DNA from: Ophioderma brevispina
Taxonomy: Eukaryota; Echinodermata; Ophiuroidea; Amphilepidida; Ophiodermatidae
Direction of reading: 5' to 3'
Length of the DNA stretch: 64,000 nucleotides
Assembly (NCBI GenBank): GCA_023653785.1
Contig: JAMKCH010002849.1
Location: 165,608-229,607, forward strand
Within the stretch, counting starts at the first letter, position 1. Every line of letters starts with the position of its first letter. This document shows, piece by piece, positions 57,321 to 64,000 of the stretch. The notes beneath the pieces were generated by a model. That model was not told the origin of the DNA, did not search any database, and was given only the letters and a program-made list of their open reading frames with translations. Position numbers and translations under genes: made by a program.

Positions 57321-59040
57321 CCATCTTTCTTTCCGTAAGCGATTTTTCTATATTACTTCAGATATACTTTTAGGGATTTGACTTTGCTGAGAAACTCTCT
57401 ATGGAAATAAGCAGTTAACAGCGGTCTCTGTCCGAATTAGGGTGTTCATTATAGTTTATAATATTGCTTTTTTTCATTTGCACTTTGACTATTTTTTGTA
57501 GCCAATACGAAAGTAAGAAATACTCTGGATACAAAATCTATTTGAATACCTCGAAATAGTTGTTATACAAGAAAGGAACAATAGTGTTGTATGGACTAGA
57601 AAACGAAGCGGGGAGTAAATAACAATATTCAATCTAAATGAGACACTGGCACACTTGGAATATAGTGCGCCCTCCTGATTTTTCAAAAATGATATGTTAC
57701 ATGGTTGTAAGCTTTAGCCCTAGCCCTCACCTGAAATGATATAGACCAAATCAGCATCCTATGGGTAAGCCAGACGATGTTATACTAAAATGACTGCGGA
57801 GTCATTAATTCAGTAGACGAGGCGAAATTGCGTTTAAACACAAGAAACACGCCGGAGCCCATTTCCAAACGGTATCCACCTTGTTTGTGGTTTTAATATC
57901 AATGGAGGTGGAGTTTTATATTGGTATTCGGGTAATAGACACTATGTTGATTCTCCAGAGCAGAAAAAACAGGAAAAACTGACGTTGTGAGGTGTGACAT
58001 CCTCCCATTATGTCTGGGAACAAAGGAAAAGCAATGAACAAACAAACAAAATCAATCAATCAAGCAATCAAGCAATCCATAAAAATCTGGTAATTATTCC
58101 TCGGTCTGTGAAAGGGATTTTTGGGGGACGCGCCCCGTTACATCGAAAACTACTGAAATAAATCACCCATTGTTCTTATTCGGAAGGTTGTGAGGCATGA
58201 AGGACTCTATTTGGCACGCTCTAAAGGCACAAGAGGTCAGATTTCTGCACCCGTTAAAATTTTATTTGTAGTACTTCGTGTGCTATTTGCAATGTTACAT
58301 GGGCTAAATTGAACAAGATTTATTTTTCGCCAAAGCCCCGCTAATTGCTGAAAAGGACCAATGAGGAACGTCGATTGGATTAACTTTGAAACAGTTTTGG
58401 AGTACAAGGACATTATAGCAAACCCCAGAAGAAATTCGATACCTATTTCGCTTGACATCGGTATTCTTTCCTTATCCCTCGAATCTTAAAGTGTCAATTA
58501 AAGTTTCGAACCTATACAAATACTGCCATGGACAAGATGACCTTTATATTCTTTGAAAACCTTTGGGCTTGGCTATTTGGATATACAAAATATCGACCCC
58601 ATTGTACGGTGGCATCTTTTCAGAAAATTCTGACTTGCATTTGGCATAATTCCATGATTATGATCTTGTTTGAGCTGCTAGTAAAAATCCCGATGGACCC
58701 TCTCAAAAGGCAGACAGCAACAGTTCGAAAATTGTCTCGGGAAATTAAATGTTTATATCATTTTGTCTCAAACAAGGTTGTACTCTTTGATTTGTTATCA
58801 ATTGTGATTGTACGTAAATCAAAAAATTCTCAAGCTAGCATGCATTTACAAAATTACGAAATGTAATTTTACAAAAAAATTTCTATTTTGATTATCGATT
58901 CTGCAAAACGCTTTAATTTACACCAGGTGTTTCTATTTAAAAACTGTCATATAGGATAAAAACCACGAACCAGTAATAAAATACATCAATTAAGCATGAT
59001 TATTTTAGTGTGGTATTTAACAATTACAGACCATAATAAA
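57321..59040. other. no recognised gene; one open frame
   Basis: The frame at 58528-58866 (112 codons, plus) is uninterrupted but shows no family motif. It contains DPLKRQTATVRKLSREIK followed by a hydrophobic stretch. A CAATCAAGCAATC-type simple repeat lies near 58045-58080. GCAAAACGCTTTAATTTACA at 58903 resembles the end of R1. Confidence 0.4.
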
Positions 59041-59114
59041 TTATGTTAAATTAGATTAATTGATTGAGGATACCTAAATCTAATTCCTCGGTTACCGTTA
59101 CATTCACATTAGCT

Positions 59115-59161
59115 TTGCGGGGGGTGGGGGGGGGGGGGCGACTGTGGGGGTGGGGGCGGGT
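59115..59161 (+). other. potential G-quadruplex
   Basis: GCGGGGGGTGGGG and further runs to GTGGGGGTGGGGGCGGG. Copy A has a shorter pure G-run at the equivalent 47416-47427. Confidence 0.55.
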
Positions 59162-60179
59162 TCACGAAGAAAGTTATGGTGATTTCGTCATAATGACGGA
59201 CATGTAGATTCGTGATTCGACCTCGTTAAATTGGAATCGGTGACCCCGATTCTTCTTATCAAAATTCTTCCTCTACGACGATACAACAATTGAGATGCAG
59301 TTCAAGTCTAGTTGACCAGACAATTACCAACATAAATATGCAAAATCTTAAAAAAATAATGCGGGCACTCTTCAAAAGGTGCTATTATTGCTTTTAATTA
59401 GAGTGTGAAAATGTGAACTTTTAATTCTATCCAAAAGTGCCTCCAGATTGACATACTACTGGTCAAATGATACCTATGATTACATAAGAAAAATAGGAAA
59501 GATTGTTAAAGGGTAGTGCGCAAATGATAGGACTTGACCATCCTTTCTGGGTATGAAAAAGTCATGCTGAATCAAGTGTTCAGCAACTTATAAGCCATGA
59601 CTCACACATGAGCAAATCCATCAAGGGATTTTGATATTTGGGGGAAGGAACATAACTCTATTCATCAAGCAGTGTCTACAACAAGCGCCCCCGTTTCCTT
59701 CAAGTTATTGTCGAAGGATTACTCACCAGTTGACAAAAGAAGCAATGGGAGGGACGCAAAGTTAACACTTAATGATTACAGTGAAGATAAGTAAGAAGCA
59801 AGCTCAACGTGCCAAACTTCAAGGATTTAGTGCAATGAAAATAAAAATAATGGCTTGACTCAAAATAATTGCAACAGAAACAAGTTTGTGTTGATTATAC
59901 TTAGAAATGATGAGAGAAGAACCAGTAGCGGGAACAAAAATTTGCATGGGGGAAGATTTGTACAGGGGAAATAATTATACTAAAAATCTAATTCCATATT
60001 TGGCTATGTCTAGGATGAGAATGTATAGTTTGTTCTATCTGTGGGTTCAGTTAATATATGCATCATTAGCCATTTGGTCATTGTACTTAGCGGTCAAATG
60101 GTACAATGGTCTATACATTAATATACTGAAATCTATATACAACATTTGGCGATGCCCTAAGGATTAAGAATGTATAGTT

Positions 60180-60430
60180 TGTTTTTATATCAGATATAGT
60201 GATTTGAGCCATTTGATAGTTTTACTATACATGGCTTGAAAAATATAATCATGATATCATGATATAAAACAAATATTGAATGCCATATTCGTGCAATAGT
60301 AAAAAATAATCATTCGGTCAAATTGTGACTATTCCATTCCACTTCGGCTGTGCCTCGTTGAAATTGGAAAGCTCAAAATTGACATCAGATATATTGTTTA
60401 CTATCATACACTCTTGGCATTGCAATATTG
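60180..60430. mobile_element. 250-bp insertion in copy B
   Basis: Copy A passes from TATAGTTTGTTTCTAACTGT straight to GGGTTATAATTTAATAG. Copy B has about 250 extra bases between the same flanks, including ATGATATCATGATA and a TTCGGCTGTGCCTCGTTGAA block. The latter recalls conserved cores of tRNA-unrelated MITEs in marine animals. Non-coding. Confidence 0.5.
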
Positions 60431-63400
60431 TATACTATCTGCGGGTTATAGTTTAATAGTTACAGGGCAATAAAGGGTTCAAGGTCTTCCTGGGTATGTT
60501 GTTAGAATGCTCCCGATTCTTCAAAATGGTCCCAAATTCTTCAATAGGTCTCCAAAAACCAAACTTGCACTCAATTTCGCCCATTTGGTCATGTAATAGC
60601 GGATCAAAGGTTCAAGTCATTACATATACCATGGGAGGTCATGAATGCTTTATCATCTAATTTACATACTAATGTCAAAAGCAGGGAATATGCCATTCAG
60701 TTAAGGATATGGACCAGACAAACATTTGAGCAGGTTTCTTCAAAATCTGAGACTCTGAAAATAATATCCCAGGAAGACAAACAGTGTTCTGTTGCAATTG
60801 TTTAGGTCAAAACCCTTTTTTGGCACTAATTAATTTGTTTAAACGAGGATAAGAAGTTATATTTAAAAAGGGACAAATGACCTCTGATTAAAGAATGCGG
60901 CTGCTATGATCTTATTCGTTCAAACACAATAAGAATAATAGTTTCAGAGCTATATGTGCCATTATAAGTAATTGTTAATCTCTCTTCGTTTTGCAACGTG
61001 TTTTACTGCACGAATAAAGCCGCAAAATCCAATACAAATCGTCCCAGAACTCTTTTGAAGCATTTCTTGACATTTGTTCCAAATAAATGTAGCAGATACA
61101 GTGTTTTCCGTCATAATTTAGGACATTTGAGAGGAGTTTTTAATAAACTGTCTTTGTACAGAACGTTTTGAAACAAATACAATGTTTTCTTCACGATTAA
61201 AGCCATTAAATTTGAATAGCCACAAGATTCAAGTTTAAAATTTTGCTCTTCATTCAGTTTAGATAATGATAGGTCAGCAGCCGAGAAGGCTGTATTTATA
61301 CGAAAAGCGCCCCCAAGCTGCTGGACCAGCATGGGCTTAACCATGTTAATGTCCCCCAAAATGGGCTGCCCAAAACAGGTAATTAGATAATAACAGCAAC
61401 TTATGGATTCAACAGTATTTGTGAAATACCCTTGTTGCATGCCATTGGATACAATAAAAATATTTATGATGCTTTATAATTGACTCAGATGATGCAAAAA
61501 TTGACAGCTAAAATCTTGATTTAAAATGGAAATGGGCCCAACGAGATGCATTATGGGGATCGTGCCAACGTCTAGCAAGAACCGTCATGTGATACCAGCT
61601 GAAGCGACATTGACAATTTTCTCAGTTCATGACTACACATGCTAAAATTAAATGTGCATTGTGGGTAGAGAGAGTTAGAAGGAATAATCCCTTACGTGCA
61701 CATTTACATAAAACGTGTAGTACAGCGCTTTCATAAGTACACTTGAACATGTGTTATAAATAAAATGAACATTATTTTCGTTCAACATATTAACAGCAAA
61801 CAGCAGTTATACAACATCTGCACTCATCCGGCAGATGAGCGGCGGACCCGGAAAGCAGAATACTACATGATTGTAACCAAAATCCATATTTAAATGTTGC
61901 AAATTGATTGATTTTGAACATACAGTAGAAGTTTTGGAGGTAGAGTTGCACTTAGGATCGAACCAATAAAGTATCATCAACGTTCTATATTCAATTTTGA
62001 AAAGAGGGTGTCCTTCATTCTCAAACATCAGATTGCTCTTGCAACTTCAATCGGCCAAATCGACACAAATTACAAACAATCATCGGATATTTAGCAATTC
62101 TTACGAGCGTAATTTTCAGGCATTGATGTTTTATTAGCTTTTGTAAATTGTTCATTTGAATAAAATAACCTATGAGAATTTACGATGCAAAACGTCATCG
62201 GATACGGAATTGAGCTTTTTACATCTAACTTATTGAACTCGTTAAAATTAATCCTTTGATTTTTTTTATGTCATCCTATTGAATTCGTTTTAAAAATACA
62301 TCATTTGATCTTTTTGCTGTTCAGCTCTCATTCAGTTGCGAGTTATTTCTTTAAAAAACACTTTTTCGGAGATTTTAGGCAATTTTTAAACAATCTGAAT
62401 AAACTTTCAATTGGGGAAAATAAGATTTGAATGGAATCAAGTTTGTGTTTACGCTTTCGTCTTACACTGTAAAATATAAATGACGATGATCATTGTGAAT
62501 TAGTCAAATGTCAAAAAAGAAGATTAAATAATGCCAATGTTCGATGAATCCATAAATTTGCGAAATGGCTACTTATTAAAAAAATCAAAAGTTAGAATTA
62601 GAAATAGAATGAAATTTCAGATTCATAATTATCTATCCTGTTACAGAGAAAGATAACTCCGAAAACTAGTGTCGGATTCTTTTAAGCTAATTAAAAACAT
62701 TCCTTTGGTCATATGTAACGGTTTAATTATTAAAAATGACAAAATCCTCTTAAGATAATTTAGTTGAAAGCTATACATCCTATTCTAAGAAGACAGAATG
62801 CGAGGGAAATGGATATGGTGCATAGCGGAGACATTGCGGAGGAGTCGTCTGACAATGACCTCAGGATTAATGGGGGAAAAGGTTCTTTGAATATACAGTG
62901 TGCAGAAATATAACTTCAAATAGAGTTAAATTTCTATTGATGAAGGTAAATATCTTATCAGAGAGCTCATATGAGTGGATTATTTACAGGACCGTTTGTC
63001 AAGGATCGGACTCTCTTTTTTGGAAAGAATTAGTATTCTGCACAGGCTACGAATTCGGCAACGTAAACGGAATAAACCGATGTTAAAGGTGCGGAATTTT
63101 AAGTGGTGGCAGAATACTAAATTCATCCCTTTTTTGTTTCATATAAAGTTACTCGGACTTTATTATTCTGGGACAATTATACTAAGGAATTTGAAACTCA
63201 CATTTAACTATATAAAATTTGGGATCGTATACTGAATTGAAATTATTTTTTTTCAAGAAAACAACAATATTTTTTTAAAAATATTAAAATTGATTATTTT
63301 TCCAGGACATTTAATGACGGTGGATAATTGACTACTGTCCAGGTCAAAGCTTTCTCACAAAATGTCCACGAGGAGGCGGTGAACATTTTGTCAGAAGTTA

Positions 63401-64000
63401 AAATAAGAATGTGGCAACAATGGCGGGCACTTGGCAAATGCATACTTTCTGGAAGAGATTAAGAGAAAGGCCGATATTTTAACAGGTTTATTCTTTGCTT
63501 TCGAAATTAAATTTTAATTTAATGGTATTGGTATATCTCAAAGGGAGGGGGGGGGCACGGGGGACAGAATAAATTTATGGATGAAGTCATAGTATGCGCG
63601 GGAAAAGAGTGATTAGTTTGAATGCTACAGAATTTGGATTTGGAATATATTGAAGGATGGATGTACCGAACCTTAACATTTGACAAAAGTAGACGTTAAT
63701 CCAAAGCAACCTTTGGATTTCCGCTTATGCACAGACATAATAGAATATTCAGAATCATATCAACTATTTTAGATATGATGTACGCTTTATCATTACCTAG
63801 TGACATCAAGGCTCTTCAGAATTAAAAAAAAATAACAAACACTTTTCATACCAGGCATACGTATCATGAAATGAAATGACGAAGGTTTCCCATAGTAAAT
63901 TTCCCTCGATATGCCATTGAACGTCGCATTAAAAAAAGTAACCAGAAATAAAAATAGACCGCTCCTGCTTTAAAGTTGAAACGGGGCTCTTCATTATAAA

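Larger units (their letters stand above)
59045..64000 (+). repeat. segmental duplication, copy B (runs off the window)
   Basis: Counterpart of copy A, continuing to the last base. It lacks the large insertions of A but has its own extra about 250 bases at 60180-60430. Open frames inside do not match frames in A, so no shared gene is supported. Confidence 0.85.

Noticed and set aside
58528..58866. 112-codon plus-strand frame
   Set aside because: Uninterrupted but no family motif and no splice or context support; kept only as a note in the surrounding stretch.

Overview
The window looks like intergenic or intronic DNA from an AT-rich invertebrate genome, probably a marine metazoan; the species cannot be fixed from sequence alone. 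Reasons: there are no long open frames (longest about 154 codons), no operons and no ribosome-binding sites. The strongest protein matches are metazoan retroelements: an L1/Tx1-like LINE, Penelope-like elements with GIY-YIG domains, an L2-type 3-prime tail and tRNA-derived SINE heads. Many foldback MITEs, long (TA)n tracts and G/C homopolymers of about 15-21 bases are also present. No complete host gene can be read.

Layout. 0-5.5 kb: possible broken coding shreds, MITEs and G-runs. 6.0-8.4 kb: two Penelope-like 3-prime ends lying tail to tail around a (TA)n tract, each followed by a hammerhead-ribozyme-like core. 8.4-9.85 kb: an array of about 40-bp palindromes abutting a 1.06-kb TA-flanked transposon with long terminal inverted repeats. 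10-16 kb: mostly unrecognised DNA with a GC-rich hAT-like MITE and a G-rich repeat. 16.6-17.1 kb and 36.8-37.3 kb: two diverged copies of one about 450-bp segment, each with a minus-strand signal-peptide-like first exon ending at a GT donor; this is the best candidate for host genes. 18-25 kb: further MITEs, a possible coding exon at 21.8 kb and a tandem duplication joined by 20 A. 25.2-26.5 kb: a 32-bp minisatellite inside a foldback repeat, again duplicated across 20 A. 27.0-28.9 kb: a long inverted repeat whose right arm carries a nuclease-like open frame. 29-31.4 kb: a LINE end, a TIR-rich element and a third Penelope-like fragment beside (TA)n. 31.6-33.1 kb: two SINE copies and a 290-bp tandem duplication. 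38.5-44.2 kb: a nearly full-length LINE with ORF1, APE endonuclease, reverse transcriptase and C-terminal CCHC-like motif, broken by many frameshifts. 47.3-54.9 kb and 59.0-64.0 kb: two diverged copies of a multi-kilobase segment whose alignment shows several insertions as filled versus empty sites.

The window therefore reads mainly as a record of mobile-element activity. Because it is noisy (dense single-base indels in otherwise conserved LINE protein motifs, and exact A20 joins between near-identical duplicates), some frameshifts and two of the tandem duplications may be assembly or consensus errors. Repeat boundaries are by eye, usually good to about 10-30 bases.
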